Shown here piece by piece: positions 44,757 to 54,693 of a stretch of DNA of 64,000 bases. Source of the DNA: Acidovorax sp. 107 (GTDB lineage Bacteria; Pseudomonadota; Gammaproteobacteria; Burkholderiales; Burkholderiaceae_C); the NCBI RefSeq assembly GCF_003058055.1, contig NZ_QBTZ01000001.1, forward strand, positions 3,118,001-3,182,000. The letters run 5' to 3'. The translations under genes and the position numbers were made by a program. A model generated the notes under the pieces. That model was given only the letters and a program-made list of their open reading frames with translations. It was not told the origin of the DNA and did no database searches. Position 1 is the stretch's first letter. Every line of letters starts with the position of its first letter.

Positions 44757-46247
44757 TCAAGGGGCCGTGGCCGCAGCGGCCGCCTGCTGGGCCATGGCCG
44801 CCATCACGTGTGCCACGGAGGCGGTGAGGCGCTTGGCATAGGGCACGTGCAGAAACTCATTGGGGCCGTGCGCGTTGCTCTTGGGGCCCAGCACGCCACA
44901 CACCATCATCTGCGCGCTGGGGAAGCCTTCGCTGAGCATGTTCATGAGCGGAATGGTGCCGCCCTGGCCGATGTAGCCGCAGGGCGCGCCAAAGTGGGCC
45001 TGCGAGGCCTCGTTGAGCGCCTGCTCGAACCAGGGCGTGGTGGCCGGGGCGTTCCAGCCCGTGGCACCGCCACCGCTCTGGAAGGTGACCTTGGCCTGAT
45101 AAGGCGCGTTGTCTTCGAGCAGCGACTTGAGTTGCTGCACGGCCTGCGCGGCGTCCACCAGCGGGGGCAAACGCAGGCTGAGCTTGAACGCGGTGTAGGG
45201 GCGCAGCACGTTGCCCGCGTCCTGCAGCGCCGGGAAGCCATCGGCACCAGTCACGCTCAGCGTGGGCTCCCAGGTGCGCTTGAGCAGCGCCTGCACCGGG
45301 TCGGTGGTGGTGGGCAGCGCAAACGTGGTGGAGCCGCCGCAGTCGTAGTGCGCCCAGGGGAAGCGCTTGTACACCTCTTCCCCCAGGATGGCCGCCGTGG
45401 CGCGGGCCTGGGCCATGCGGTCGGCGGGCACTTCGCAGTGGAAGCTCTGCGGCAGCAGCCGGCCGGAGGCGCTGTCTTCCAGGCGGTCGAGCACCTGGCG
45501 CATGATGCGGAACGACGAGGGCACCAGGCCCGAGGCATCGCCCGAGTGGATGCCCTCGGTCAGGATCTCGACCTTGAGCGTGCCGCTGGCCATGCCGCGC
45601 AGGCTGGTGGTGAGCCACAGCTGGTCGTAGTTGCCGGCGCCCGAGTCCAGGCACACGACCAACGCCACATTGCCCATGCGGGGCTTGAGCGCATCGATGT
45701 AGGGCAGCAGGTCGCGGGAGCCGCTTTCCTCGCAGGTTTCGATGAGGCCCACGATGCGCGGGTGCGGCACGTTCTGGCGCTTCAACTCTTGCACGGCAGC
45801 GATGCTGGCATACACCGCGTAGCCGTCATCGGCACCACCGCGGCCGTAGAGCTTGCCGTCTTCGTACTTGGGCGTCCAAGGGCCCAGGTCACTGCGCCAG
45901 CCGGAGAACTCGGGTTGCTTGTCCAGGTGGCCGTACATGAGCACGGTGTCGGTGGCATTGGGCTGGGTGGCGGCGATCTCGAAGAACAGCACGGGGGTGC
46001 GGCCTTCCAGGCGCACGATTTCGAGCGTCAGGCCCTCGACCTTTTGCGACTCCACCCAGGCAGCGGCATTGCGCACCACGGTGTCGAGCAGGCCCAGCTC
46101 GGCCCAGTCGGCCGCGAAGGTGGGGGACTTGGCAGGGATGGCGATGTAGTCGGTGAGCTGGCGAACAATGTCGCTGTCCCAGGCGTGGCTGACACGCTGC
46201 AGGGCCAGCTCAGGCTGCAGGACTTGGGAGGGCACGCGGGCGTTCAT
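44757..46247 (-). CDS. M20 family metallopeptidase (dipeptidase-like, cytosolic)
   Basis: A 496-residue M20 peptidase with no signal peptide. Zinc ligands and catalytic residues: MYGHLDKQPEFSGW (His), GRGGADDGYAVYAS (Asp), ETCEESGSRDL (catalytic Glu and ligand Glu), VVCLDSGAG (Asp), and HGPNEFLHVPYA (His). The large lid domain includes EGIHSGDASGLVPSSFRI. It resembles carnosinase-type dipeptidases. It differs clearly from the exported M20 enzyme at 41-42 kb. ATG 46247 has AGGAGC upstream. Confidence 0.93.
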   Translation of the reverse strand: MNARVPSQVLQPELALQRVSHAWDSDIVRQLTDYIAIPAKSPTFAADWAELGLLDTVVRNAAAWVESQKVEGLTLEIVRLEGRTPVLFFEIAATQPNATDTVLMYGHLDKQPEFSGWRSDLGPWTPKYEDGKLYGRGGADDGYAVYASIAAVQELKRQNVPHPRIVGLIETCEESGSRDLLPYIDALKPRMGNVALVVCLDSGAGNYDQLWLTTSLRGMASGTLKVEILTEGIHSGDASGLVPSSFRIMRQVLDRLEDSASGRLLPQSFHCEVPADRMAQARATAAILGEEVYKRFPWAHYDCGGSTTFALPTTTDPVQALLKRTWEPTLSVTGADGFPALQDAGNVLRPYTAFKLSLRLPPLVDAAQAVQQLKSLLEDNAPYQAKVTFQSGGGATGWNAPATTPWFEQALNEASQAHFGAPCGYIGQGGTIPLMNMLSEGFPSAQMMVCGVLGPKSNAHGPNEFLHVPYAKRLTASVAHVMAAMAQQAAAAATAP

Positions 46248-46317
46248 GGTGGGGCTCCTGAAGGCGGAAGGTGATCAATCCACCATTCCAACACAACCCC
46301 CCGCCGGGCGCCATCGA

Positions 46318-47544
46318 TCAATACAGAGACTCTGGCAGGGTCTCGGGATTGGCCTGGGCCACCAGCTGGGCGCTGGGCCGGCGCAGCCCCGTGGCCACCT
46401 CGACCCGGTTGCGGCCGTTGTTCTTGGCCTGGTACAGCGCACGGTCGGCGGCAGCGATCAGCATGTCCCAGCTGTCGCCCGATTCCAGCCGCCCGCCGAA
46501 CACGCCAATGCTCACCGTGACGGCAATGCCAGGGCCCGGCACGCCGTCGACAGGGCAGCGCGACTCCTCTGCCGCCTTGCACAGCTCGCGCGCCAGTTGT
46601 TCGGCCCCGGCCAGCCCGGTGTCGGGCAGCAGCACCAGGAACTCTTCACCCCCATAGCGGCCCACCAGGTCCTGCGCGCGCACGCGCTGGCGCAGCACGT
46701 TGACCACGCTGCACAGCACGCGGTCGCCCGCAGGGTGACCGTACTGGTCGTTCACATCCTTGAAGTGGTCGATGTCCACCATCAGCAGCGCCATGGGCTC
46801 GCGCATGCGCTGTGCACGGGCCACGTCGCGGTCGAGCGCGGTGATGAGCGAGCGGCGGTTGGCCACGCCGGTGAGCGGGTCCAGCGCAGCCAGCACGCGG
46901 TTGTTTTCGTCGGCCCGGTCGCGCAGCATGAACACAAACCCCACCGAGCTGACGAGCACCACCGAGAAGGTCGCAAAAAAGGTCAGGGTCTGCAGCGCGC
47001 TGCTTTGCAGGATGCTGGTGGCCTCGGCGTGCGTGCTGACGGCCACCACGGCGCGCCCTCCCAGCACCACGGCTTCCACAGCCAGGCCGGCTACCAGCAG
47101 CCATTGGCCGCGCCCCACCGTCTCATGCCGGTGCGACACCGCCGCCAGCAGCGCCCACACGGCCTGCAGCCCGATGGACAGTCCCACAAAACTGACCCGC
47201 GCCGGAAAGTTGTTGATGAACACCGAGACAAAGACCAGCACCAGCAGCGGAGGCGCCAGCAGCAGCGGCCAGCGCACCGGGCGCCCCTGGAACTGGTAGA
47301 CCGCCGAGATCAGGCCCACGAACACACTGGACAGCAGCAGATTGCCCAGCACGATGGACAACACATCGGGGATCAGGCCGCGCAACATGATGAGCAAGTG
47401 GCCGATGGCATTGACCAGCAGGGCCGCAGCCCACAGGCCCAGGCCATCGCGCCGCCGTCCCCAGCCCACCACGGCCATGGAGGCCGCCATCATGAGGGAG
47501 CTGGCAATGATCATTGCCAGCATGGTGGGGACGTGGGCGGCCAT
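46318..47544 (-). CDS. Membrane diguanylate cyclase
   Basis: A 408-residue protein with about seven transmembrane helices in the first ~230 residues, then a GGDEF domain with RYGGEEF active site and RxxD inhibitory site (RAQD) five residues upstream, so product inhibition is expected. No named sensor domain is recognised in the membrane half. ATG 47544 is chosen over an upstream start. It is followed on the same strand by the M20 peptidase gene after a 70-bp gap. Confidence 0.9.
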   Translation of the reverse strand: MAAHVPTMLAMIIASSLMMAASMAVVGWGRRRDGLGLWAAALLVNAIGHLLIMLRGLIPDVLSIVLGNLLLSSVFVGLISAVYQFQGRPVRWPLLLAPPLLVLVFVSVFINNFPARVSFVGLSIGLQAVWALLAAVSHRHETVGRGQWLLVAGLAVEAVVLGGRAVVAVSTHAEATSILQSSALQTLTFFATFSVVLVSSVGFVFMLRDRADENNRVLAALDPLTGVANRRSLITALDRDVARAQRMREPMALLMVDIDHFKDVNDQYGHPAGDRVLCSVVNVLRQRVRAQDLVGRYGGEEFLVLLPDTGLAGAEQLARELCKAAEESRCPVDGVPGPGIAVTVSIGVFGGRLESGDSWDMLIAAADRALYQAKNNGRNRVEVATGLRRPSAQLVAQANPETLPESLY

Positions 47545-47646
47545 AGATGCAGGGGGACGGTGGGGCGGGGAGGAATCAAGCCAGCATAAACCATGGGCGG
47601 CCGCCCGCATGCGGCCGCAGGCTCCCTCCCCCCTTATGTCAGCCCC

Positions 47647-49710
47647 CTATTGCAGCTGGGCGGGCGCCCGGGCGCCGCTGCCGGGCGCATGCTGCCCTTC
47701 GCCATCGCCGGTTTGCGCCATGGGTGCGGCCAGGGCCGTGCGCTGGGCATAGCCCAAGCCGCCTTGGCTCGCCGTGCCATCACCACGCGAGAGCTTGAAC
47801 ACCTGCACCGCGCCCGCCAGCCGGGTGGCCTGCTCGCGCAGGCTCTGGGCTGCGGCGGCCGATTGCTCCACCAGCGCGGCGTTCTGCTGCGTCATCTGGT
47901 CGAGCTGGTTGACGGCGGTGTTGACCTGGCCAATGCCGTCGGACTGCTCGCTGGAGGCGGCCGTGATCTCGCCAATGATGTCGCCCACGCGTTGGACCGA
48001 GCCCACGATCTCGTCCATCGTGCTGCCCGCGTTCTTCACCAGGCGCGCGCCAGACTCCACCCGCTCCACCGACGCGCCGATGAGCGCCTTGATCTCGCGC
48101 GCGGCCTCGGCGCTGCGCCCGGCGAGGTTGCGCACCTCGCTGGCCACCACGGCAAAGCCCCGGCCCTGCTCGCCCGCGCGGGCGGCTTCCACCGCGGCGT
48201 TCAGCGCGAGGATGTTGGTCTGGAACGCAATCGAATCGATCACGCCGATGATGTCGGCGATCTTGCGCGAGCTCTGGTTGATGTCGCCCATGGTGGTGAC
48301 CACCTCGCCCACCACCTGGCCACCGCGTGCGGCCACTTCGGCAGCGGTGCTGGCCAGCTGGTTGGCCTGGCGTGCGGCGTCGGCCGACTGGCGCACGGTG
48401 GAGGTCAGGTGCTCCATGCTCTGTGCGGTCTGCGCCAGGCTGCTGGCTGTGGCCTCGGTGCGGGCCGACAGGTCCTGGTTGCCGCTGGCGATCTCGGCGC
48501 TGGCGGTGGTGATGCTGTCCACGGCATTGCGCACCTGCTGCAGCATCTGCGTGTAGCGCTGGCGCATGCCCTCTACCTCCTGCACCAGCGCACCGATCTC
48601 GTCGCGCCGCGTGGTGTGGAAGGCCTCGGTCAGGTCGCCCTGCGCGACCAGCGTGATGGCCTGGGTCAGATCCTGCAGCGGGCGGCTCACGCCCCGGCGC
48701 AGCATGACGAACAGGCCGATGGCCAGCAGCACCACGGCCACGGCCATCAGGCCCCACACGGCGAGCGTGACGCGCCGCTGGCTGGCCATGGCCTCACCGT
48801 CGGCCACCTCGGCCACCACCCACCAGCCGCCGCTGGTCTTGCGCACCAGCGCCCAGGGGCTCTCGGCGCCGGTGCCCAGCACGTCGGCCGCTTCGCGCAC
48901 AAAGCCGTCCTGCGATGCAGCCAGCGCTTCAAAGAAGGGGCGCGCCTGCGGGTAGGCCTCCAGCACGCGCTTGCCGCGCGCCGTGGGGTGGTACACGAAC
49001 ACGGCCTGGTCGAGCGAGGTGCCGGGGTTGATCACGTAGGTACCGCCATGCTCGAAGAACTTCGTCTGCGCCACCTGCTTTTGCAGCATGGCATGGAAGA
49101 CGCTGATGTCGTTGCCGATGAACAGCAGTGCAATGACCTTGCCCGAGGCGTCCTTGGCGGGCAGGTAGTGGCCCATGAAGGGCTTGCCGTTCACCACCGT
49201 CACGCCGGTGTAGGGCTCGCCCTTGGCCACCGTGGCGTAGGCCGGGTCGGTGCGGCCGAGCGGCGTGCCCATCTGGCGCTCGCCCTTGTCGTTCTTGACC
49301 GAGGTGGTGATGCGCACGAAGTCATCGCCCTTCTTGGCGAACACGGTGGCAATGCCGCCCGTCTCGCTGGCGAATTTATCGACCGAGCCATAGTCTTCGT
49401 TGACCAGCGCGCCGTAGCTGCGCAGCTCGCCCGAGGCTTCGTCGAGCTGCATGGTGGCCTCGAAGTAGCGCTGAAAGCCCTTCATGGTCAGCTGCACCAG
49501 CTCGCGGTTGGTGTTGTCGGCCGCGTCCAGCGATTGCGCCACGCTCTGGGCGGTGTCGCCCACGCTGGCCACTACCTGCGCGCGGGTGCTGCGTTCGGTC
49601 AGCACGGCAATCGCCAGCCCCACCAGCACCAGCACCAGGGCCACCAGCGCAATGGCGGTCAACGTGACCTGACGCGCGACCGATCGGTTGTTGGCAAGGG
49701 ATGCTGCCAT
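47647..49710 (-). CDS. Methyl-accepting chemotaxis protein with periplasmic Cache domain
   Basis: A 687-residue chemoreceptor. A first transmembrane helix ([23 protein letters not shown]) precedes a periplasmic domain of about 290 residues of the Cache3-Cache2 type ([16 protein letters not shown] [25 protein letters not shown]). The second helix is [22 protein letters not shown], followed by a HAMP ([22 protein letters not shown]) and the signalling domain with the conserved hairpin tip [26 protein letters not shown]. The C-terminus lacks the NWETF pentapeptide, so CheR/CheB tethering is not expected. Ligand unknown. Confidence 0.94.
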   Translation of the reverse strand: MAASLANNRSVARQVTLTAIALVALVLVLVGLAIAVLTERSTRAQVVASVGDTAQSVAQSLDAADNTNRELVQLTMKGFQRYFEATMQLDEASGELRSYGALVNEDYGSVDKFASETGGIATVFAKKGDDFVRITTSVKNDKGERQMGTPLGRTDPAYATVAKGEPYTGVTVVNGKPFMGHYLPAKDASGKVIALLFIGNDISVFHAMLQKQVAQTKFFEHGGTYVINPGTSLDQAVFVYHPTARGKRVLEAYPQARPFFEALAASQDGFVREAADVLGTGAESPWALVRKTSGGWWVVAEVADGEAMASQRRVTLAVWGLMAVAVVLLAIGLFVMLRRGVSRPLQDLTQAITLVAQGDLTEAFHTTRRDEIGALVQEVEGMRQRYTQMLQQVRNAVDSITTASAEIASGNQDLSARTEATASSLAQTAQSMEHLTSTVRQSADAARQANQLASTAAEVAARGGQVVGEVVTTMGDINQSSRKIADIIGVIDSIAFQTNILALNAAVEAARAGEQGRGFAVVASEVRNLAGRSAEAAREIKALIGASVERVESGARLVKNAGSTMDEIVGSVQRVGDIIGEITAASSEQSDGIGQVNTAVNQLDQMTQQNAALVEQSAAAAQSLREQATRLAGAVQVFKLSRGDGTASQGGLGYAQRTALAAPMAQTGDGEGQHAPGSGARAPAQLQ

Positions 49711-49865
49711 GGGGGATGTCTCCTGCTAGTGAACGCGAATGCACAAAGCCGGCTGGGCCGGTCTGCTCTGAATCTACGGCCAGAGTCTTGTTACATTTAT
49801 TCACGCATTCCCTTACGCAATTGTGCGGACTGGAGGCCCGGGGCGATTGCGCTTAGGGGTGGGGT

Positions 49866-50693
49866 TCAGCGCCCTGCAGAAGCTGTCAGCGCCCGGTCCC
49901 GCCACGCCAGACCGGCCGAGGTATCAGCCGCCGGGCGGTATTCGCAACCCACCCAGCCCTTGTAGCCCAGGGCGTCGATGGTGTCGAACAGGAACGGGTA
50001 GTGCAGCTCGCCCCGGTCGGGCTCGTTGCGCGCGGGCACGCCTGCCACCTGGATGTGGGCCACGCGGCCCGTGGGCAGGTAGCGTTGCAGCTTGCCGTGG
50101 AGGTCGCCTTCCACCAGCTGGCAGTGGTACAGGTCCATCAGCACCTTCAGGTGCGGCACCTGGGCCGCATCGAGCAGTTCGTGCGCGTGGTCCTGCCGGT
50201 TCAGGAAGTAACGCGGCACGTCGCGCAGGTTGGTGGGTTCGATGAGGATGTCGCACCCTGCGCACCCCGCCTGGTCTGCCGCCCAGCGCAGGTTGCCCAC
50301 ACACAGGGCCTTGAGCGACTCACGCTCCACGTCCGGTGGCACGGTGCCGCACAGCACGTGGATGGAGGGGCAGCGCAGCCTTTCGGCATACCGCAAGGCC
50401 TCCAGCACCCCGGCGCGAAACTCTGTCTCCCGCCCCGGCTGTGCGGCCAGACCGCGCGCGCCCCGCTCCCAGGCGCAGGCCATGTCGGCGCGGTCGGCAC
50501 CGGCTGCCGGGGCGTTGAGCAGCGCCAGCTGCAGACCGTTGTTCTGCAGCCGGGCAGCGATCTCGCCAGGGTCGAACGCGTAAGGGAAGTGCAGCTCCAC
50601 CGCCCGAAATCCGTCGCGTGCCGCAGCGGCAAAGCGGTCGAGCAGCGGCAGCTCGGAGTACATCAGGCTCAGGTTGGCGCAAAACTGGGGCAT
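49866..50693 (-). CDS. hyi: Hydroxypyruvate isomerase-like protein
   Basis: A 275-residue TIM-barrel of the hydroxypyruvate isomerase group: MPQFCANLSLMYSELPLLDRF start, VELHFPYAFDPGEIAARL, HVLCGTVPP, DILIEPTN, VLMDLYHCQLVEGDL, HIQVAGVPARNEPDRGEL and GWVGCEYRPA, matching Hyi length (about 260). It should interconvert hydroxypyruvate and tartronate semialdehyde in glyoxylate metabolism. No gcl or glxR neighbours are here. ATG 50693 gives the family N-terminus. Confidence 0.9.
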   Translation of the reverse strand: MPQFCANLSLMYSELPLLDRFAAAARDGFRAVELHFPYAFDPGEIAARLQNNGLQLALLNAPAAGADRADMACAWERGARGLAAQPGRETEFRAGVLEALRYAERLRCPSIHVLCGTVPPDVERESLKALCVGNLRWAADQAGCAGCDILIEPTNLRDVPRYFLNRQDHAHELLDAAQVPHLKVLMDLYHCQLVEGDLHGKLQRYLPTGRVAHIQVAGVPARNEPDRGELHYPFLFDTIDALGYKGWVGCEYRPAADTSAGLAWRDRALTASAGR

Positions 50694-50800
50694 GGGCGGT
50701 GCGGCGGGTGCCGCAGCAAACAAAACCCTGCCAGCTTATCGCGCCACGGCCCACAGGCAGGCCTGTGAGATCCCCCAGAGGCAGAAAACAGGCCTTATGA

Positions 50801-50851
50801 GCCGATAGTGCCAGTGGAATCTGCTTCTTTAGCTGCATTATTCATAGCACC
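50801..50851 (+). repeat. Dispersed repeat, copy L
   Basis: Reads GCCGATAGTGCCAGTGGAAT, then TTAGCTGCATTATTCATAGC. In the 230-bp gap between the hyi and glycerophosphodiesterase genes, which otherwise shows no gene. Confidence 0.6.
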
Positions 50852-50925
50852 CAGATCCCATGCACTGGCAAGGCGGGGTGGCCACGCACACCCTCGGCGG
50901 GCGCGTCGCGGGCCCCGTGGTCCGA

Positions 50926-52062
50926 CTATTGGGCCTTCGCGCCGAACGCCTGCACGGCGGCACGGCCCACTGCCGAGTCGTCGGTGAAGAAGCCGTCGAT
51001 GCCCGCACGCAGGTAGGCCGTGATCTCGGCCACGCTGTCGCCGCGCACGATGCCGTCGGTGGCGGGTGCCTTTTTCAGACCGGCGGGCAGGAAGGCATTT
51101 TCAGGCCGCAGCGTCCAAATGTGCACGGCCAGCCCGGCAGCGTGGGCCTGCGCGACCAGCGGCGTGGGCTCGCCGGGCACACCGTCCTTCACTGGCACTA
51201 CCAGGGTCTTGTAGGGGCCGACGGCGTTGGCGTAAGTGGCCACCTGCTTCAGGCCCTCGGGCGTGATCAGGTCGGCATAGCCGCGCGTGTTGGCCGCGCC
51301 CTGGGCCACAAAGTCGTACGGCCGTCCCGAGGGCGCCACCAGCTGCACCAAGCGCACGGTGCTGAGCTTGCGGATGGCCTGCAGGTTGGCCACCTCGAAG
51401 GACTGCACGAACACGGGCGCGTCCTTGTGGTTCCAGCCATTCTTTTCCAGCACCGCCAGGAGCGGCGCTTCCAGCGGCTGGCCGATGGACTGGAAGTAAG
51501 TGGGATGCTTGGTCTCGGGGTAGATGCCGATGGTGCGGCCGGTCTTGGCCGTGGCGGCCTTGGCCAGGTCGATCACCTCCTGCAACGTGAGCACCTCGAA
51601 CTGGCCGTTGTAGGCCACGTTGGCCGGACGCTGCGCAGGAATGCGCTCGCGGGCGCGCAGGGTTTTCAGCTCGGCCAGCGTGAAGTCCTCGGTGAACCAG
51701 CCGGTGATGGCCTGGCCGTCGATGGTCTTGGTAGCTTTGCGGCCCGCAAACTCCGGGTGGTCCACCACGTCGGTGGTGGCTTCCTTCACCGAGCCGTCGG
51801 CGTTCAGGATGGCAATCGCGTTCTCGTGCCGGGCCACCAGCACGCCGTCCTTGGTGATCACCAGGTCGGGCTCGATGATGTCGGCGCCGTCGTCAATGGC
51901 CTTCTGGTACGCGGCCAGCGTGTGCTCGGGCCGCAGGGCCGAAGCCCCCCGGTGGGCAATCACGGTGGGGGTGGGCGGCCAGGCCTGCTGGGCCACGGCG
52001 CCCAGCGCCCAGGTGGTGAGCAGCGCGGCAGCGGTCACGGCGCGCAGTGCAATGCGTTTCAT
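50926..52062 (-). CDS. glpQ: Periplasmic glycerophosphodiester phosphodiesterase
   Basis: A 378-residue GDPD-family enzyme with a signal peptide (MKRIALRAVTAAALLTTWALGAVAQ). Catalytic residues lie in VIAHRGASALRPEHTLAAY (HRG...E), DIIEPDLVITKDGVLVARHE (ExD...H), as in GlpQ, with the Ca-binding region and the long insertion of the periplasmic branch. It hydrolyses deacylated phospholipids to glycerol-3-phosphate plus alcohol. No glpT transporter is adjacent. ATG 52062 follows AGGAGA by 6 nt. Confidence 0.93.
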   Translation of the reverse strand: MKRIALRAVTAAALLTTWALGAVAQQAWPPTPTVIAHRGASALRPEHTLAAYQKAIDDGADIIEPDLVITKDGVLVARHENAIAILNADGSVKEATTDVVDHPEFAGRKATKTIDGQAITGWFTEDFTLAELKTLRARERIPAQRPANVAYNGQFEVLTLQEVIDLAKAATAKTGRTIGIYPETKHPTYFQSIGQPLEAPLLAVLEKNGWNHKDAPVFVQSFEVANLQAIRKLSTVRLVQLVAPSGRPYDFVAQGAANTRGYADLITPEGLKQVATYANAVGPYKTLVVPVKDGVPGEPTPLVAQAHAAGLAVHIWTLRPENAFLPAGLKKAPATDGIVRGDSVAEITAYLRAGIDGFFTDDSAVGRAAVQAFGAKAQ

Positions 52063-52130
52063 GCGGGTCTCCTACAAACGGAGACCGCACCTTAGCCGAT
52101 GCGGTTGACAGCGGTGTGTCGCGAGGAGGC

Positions 52131-52715
52131 CTAGGCGTGTTCGAAGAGAAAAACGGCTGTGCCCGCGCGCGCATTCGGCAACCAGCGCACCTCTTCCCCA
52201 TCCTGCAGCCCGAAGGCGTCGAGGATGCGCAGGCTGTTCTTGGTCGCCAGCACCTCAAAGTCCTTGTAGGTGCCCACGCGAATGTTGGGCGTGTCGTACC
52301 ACTGGTAGGGCAGGCGCCGCGTAACCGGCATGCGCCCGCGCAGGATGGACAGGCGGTTGGGCCAGTGCGCAAAGTTGGGGAACGCCACCACGCCGGTGCG
52401 GCCCACACGCGCCGTCTCGCGCAGCATGGTTTCGGCATTGCGCAAATGCTGCAGCGTGTCGATCTGCAGCACCACGTCAAAGCTGTTGTCGTCAAACATG
52501 GCCAGCCCCTCGTCGAGGTTGAGCTGGATCACATCCACCCCGCGCTGCACGCAGGCCAGCACGTTGGCGTCGTCGATCTCCACACCATAGCCGCTGCAGC
52601 CGCGCTCGCGCTGCAGGTAGTCGAGCATGGCGCCGTTGCCGCAGCCCAGGTCGAGCACGCGCGAGCCGGGGGGCACCAGGCGCGCTAGGGCTTGCATTGC
52701 CGCTTTTTCGGTCAT
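52131..52715 (-). CDS. metW: MetW methyltransferase-fold protein
   Basis: A 194-residue class I methyltransferase-fold protein with AdoMet motif [17 protein letters not shown], then [13 protein letters not shown] and the MetW-specific [48 protein letters not shown]. MetW partners MetX in methionine synthesis in many proteobacteria and enhances its activity. Its ATG overlaps the metX stop (ATGA), so the two are translationally coupled. Confidence 0.95.
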   Translation of the reverse strand: MTEKAAMQALARLVPPGSRVLDLGCGNGAMLDYLQRERGCSGYGVEIDDANVLACVQRGVDVIQLNLDEGLAMFDDNSFDVVLQIDTLQHLRNAETMLRETARVGRTGVVAFPNFAHWPNRLSILRGRMPVTRRLPYQWYDTPNIRVGTYKDFEVLATKNSLRILDAFGLQDGEEVRWLPNARAGTAVFLFEHA

Positions 52716-53842
52716 GGTTGCAACTCCTTGGCAATGCTATCGAAGTAAGAGCGCATCACGCCCATGTAGCGAGCGTCATCGAGCAAAAAGGCATCGTGCC
52801 CATGGGGCGCATCGATCTCGGCATAGCTCACGCTGCGGCGGTTATCGAGCAGGGCCTTGACGATCTCGCGGCTGCGCCTGGGCGAAAAACGCCAGTCGGT
52901 GGTGAAGCTCACGAGCAGGAACTTCGCCGTGGCACGGGCCAGGGCGCGCGTGAGGTTGTCGGCATGCGCGCGGGCGGGGTCGAAGTAGTCGAGCGCCCGG
53001 GTGATCAGCAGGTAGGTGTTGGCGTCGAAGTAGTCGCTGAACTTGTCGCCCTGGTAGCGCAGGTAGCTTTCGATCTGAAATTCGATGTCCTGCGTGCTGT
53101 ATTTCAGGTCGATGCCTTCGCGCAGCTGGCGCCCGAACTTCTCGTTCATCACATCGTCGCTGAGGTACGTGATGTGGCCAATCATGCGGGCGATGCGCAG
53201 GCCGCGTTTGGGGATCACGCCATGGCGGTAGAAATGGCCGCCGTGAAAGTCCGGGTCGGTCACGATGGCGCGGCGGGCCACCTCGTTGAAAGCGATGTTC
53301 TCGGCCGTGAGGTTGGGCGCGCTGGCCACCACCACGGCGTGGCGCATGCGCTCGGGGTATTGCAGCGTCCAGCTCAGGGCCTGCATGCCGCCCAGGCTGC
53401 CGCCCAGCACGGCGGCCAGTTGCTGGATGCCCAGGCGGTCCAGCAGGCGGGCCTGGGCGTTGACCCAGTCTTCCACGGTGACCACGGGGAAGTCCGCGCC
53501 ATAGACCTCGCCCGTGTCGGGGTGCGTGTGCATGGGGCCGGTGGAGCCGAAGCACGAGCCCAGGTTGTTCACACCGATGACGAAGAAGCGGTCGGTGTCC
53601 ACGGGCTTGCCCGGGCCGATCATGTTGTCCCACCAGCCCTCGCTCTTGTCCTGCCCGGCATACACGCCCGCCACGTGGTGCGAGGCGTTGAGGGCGTGGC
53701 ACACGAGCACGGCGTTGGAGCGGTCGGCATTGAGCGTGCCGTAGGTCTCGAAGGCCAGGTGGTAGTCGCGGATCGACGCGCCGCTTTGCAGCGGCAGCGC
53801 ATCCGGGAAGTGCATGGACTGGGGTGTGGCGATGAACGACAT
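52712..53842 (-). CDS. metX: Homoserine O-acyltransferase MetX
   Basis: A 376-residue alpha/beta-hydrolase-fold transferase for the first committed step of methionine synthesis. Motifs: [23 protein letters not shown] (nucleophile Ser), [12 protein letters not shown], and [14 protein letters not shown] (His). MetX in this order is often a succinyl- rather than acetyltransferase; I cannot decide from sequence here. ATG 53842 has a weak ribosome-binding site. The upstream leader contains two strong hairpins, the first followed by a T-run. Confidence 0.95.
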   Translation of the reverse strand: MSFIATPQSMHFPDALPLQSGASIRDYHLAFETYGTLNADRSNAVLVCHALNASHHVAGVYAGQDKSEGWWDNMIGPGKPVDTDRFFVIGVNNLGSCFGSTGPMHTHPDTGEVYGADFPVVTVEDWVNAQARLLDRLGIQQLAAVLGGSLGGMQALSWTLQYPERMRHAVVVASAPNLTAENIAFNEVARRAIVTDPDFHGGHFYRHGVIPKRGLRIARMIGHITYLSDDVMNEKFGRQLREGIDLKYSTQDIEFQIESYLRYQGDKFSDYFDANTYLLITRALDYFDPARAHADNLTRALARATAKFLLVSFTTDWRFSPRRSREIVKALLDNRRSVSYAEIDAPHGHDAFLLDDARYMGVMRSYFDSIAKELQP

Positions 53843-53906
53843 AGTTGGAACTGGTAAGCCCTCACGTTCCACCGCTTGCGCACGCTGCAGGTCCCTGGGG
53901 AGCCGC

Positions 53907-53934
53907 TTTTGCCAAAGGCATGCCTTCGGCAAAA
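53907..53934 (-). promoter_or_regulatory. Second hairpin of the metX leader
   Basis: TTTTGCCAAAGGCA and TGCCTTCGGCAAAA form a nearly perfect stem (one mismatch) immediately after the upstream terminator-like hairpin and about 65 nt before the metX ATG. Confidence 0.5.
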
Positions 53935-53966
53935 AAATACCCGGCGTCGCTAAAAACGAGGCCGGG
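53931..53966 (-). terminator. Terminator-like hairpin in the metX leader
   Basis: On the minus strand CCCGGC and GCCGGG flank a 15-nt loop and are followed by TATTTTTTT. It lies between the TMEM165 gene (stop at 54088) and metX, so it may terminate the former or attenuate the latter. Confidence 0.6.
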
Positions 53967-53995
53967 CAGGTGTGTCGGACGGGTCTTTAGCAGAA

Positions 53996-54023
53996 TTTAT
54001 AAAGCGCCCGCAAGCTGTGGCAA
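53996..54023 (-). promoter_or_regulatory. Candidate sigma-70 promoter for metX or a short RNA
   Basis: On the minus strand TTGCCA (54023-54018), a 16-bp spacer and TATAAA (54001-53996). The expected start is near 53989, only about 23 nt before the terminator-like hairpin. Confidence 0.5.
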
Positions 54024-54087
54024 ATCGGCGCGTTCGGCAAATATACCAAAGCAGCGTCGCCTCGCCCAGCCCGTTGCATCGATCAGA

Positions 54088-54654
54088 TCAACCCGCCGAC
54101 GAAAAAATCGCCAGCAGCCCCAGCACCAGGAAGATGACGGCTGACACCAGGTGCACCGCGCGAATGGGCACCTTGCGCGTGATGCGCTCGCCCAGCCAGA
54201 CCACCGGCGCATTGGCCAGCATCATGCCCAGCGTGGTGCCCGCCACCACCCACAGGTAGGCGTTGTATTTGGCGGCCAGCATGACGGTGGCGATCTGGGT
54301 CTTGTCGCCCATCTCGGCCAGGAAGAACGCGACCACCGTGGTGCCAAACACGCCCCAGCGCGGGGAGCCGTCGGCTTCGCCTTCGTCCAGCTTGTCGGGG
54401 ATCAGCATCCAGATCGCCATGGCGATGAACGAGGCACCCAGGATCCAGCGCAATACCTGTGGGCCGAGGAAGGTGGTCACCCACGCACCGACCGCGCCGG
54501 CCAGGCCGTGGTTCACCAGGGTCGCGACCAGGATGCCCAGCACGATGGGCCAGGGTTTGCGAAAACGCGCTGCCAGCACCAGCGCGAGCAGCTGCGTCTT
54601 GTCGCCCATCTCGGCGAGCGCGACGATGGCGGTGGAAATGAAGAAGGCTTCCAT
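54088..54654 (-). CDS. TMEM165/GDT1 (UPF0016) family manganese exporter
   Basis: A 188-residue membrane protein of two homologous halves, each with the signature E-x-G-D-K-T: ALAEMGDKTQLLALVLA near residue 12 and FLAEMGDKTQIATVMLA near residue 113. About six transmembrane helices. Bacterial members export Mn2+ (and possibly Ca2+). A yybP-ykoY manganese riboswitch precedes it, which supports the role. ATG 54654 is chosen because the open frame upstream is the riboswitch itself; AGGA lies 11 nt before the ATG, beside a perfect 12-bp palindrome (54670-54681). Confidence 0.9.
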   Translation of the reverse strand: MEAFFISTAIVALAEMGDKTQLLALVLAARFRKPWPIVLGILVATLVNHGLAGAVGAWVTTFLGPQVLRWILGASFIAMAIWMLIPDKLDEGEADGSPRWGVFGTTVVAFFLAEMGDKTQIATVMLAAKYNAYLWVVAGTTLGMMLANAPVVWLGERITRKVPIRAVHLVSAVIFLVLGLLAIFSSAG

Positions 54655-54693
54655 GGGGGAGGGGGTCCTATCCGGCCGGATGGGTGGAAAACG

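Noticed and set aside
51181..51215. A 15-bp match to the dispersed repeat (CACTGGCACTACCAG)
   Set aside because: It lies in conserved coding sequence of the glycerophosphodiesterase and lacks the rest of the repeat.
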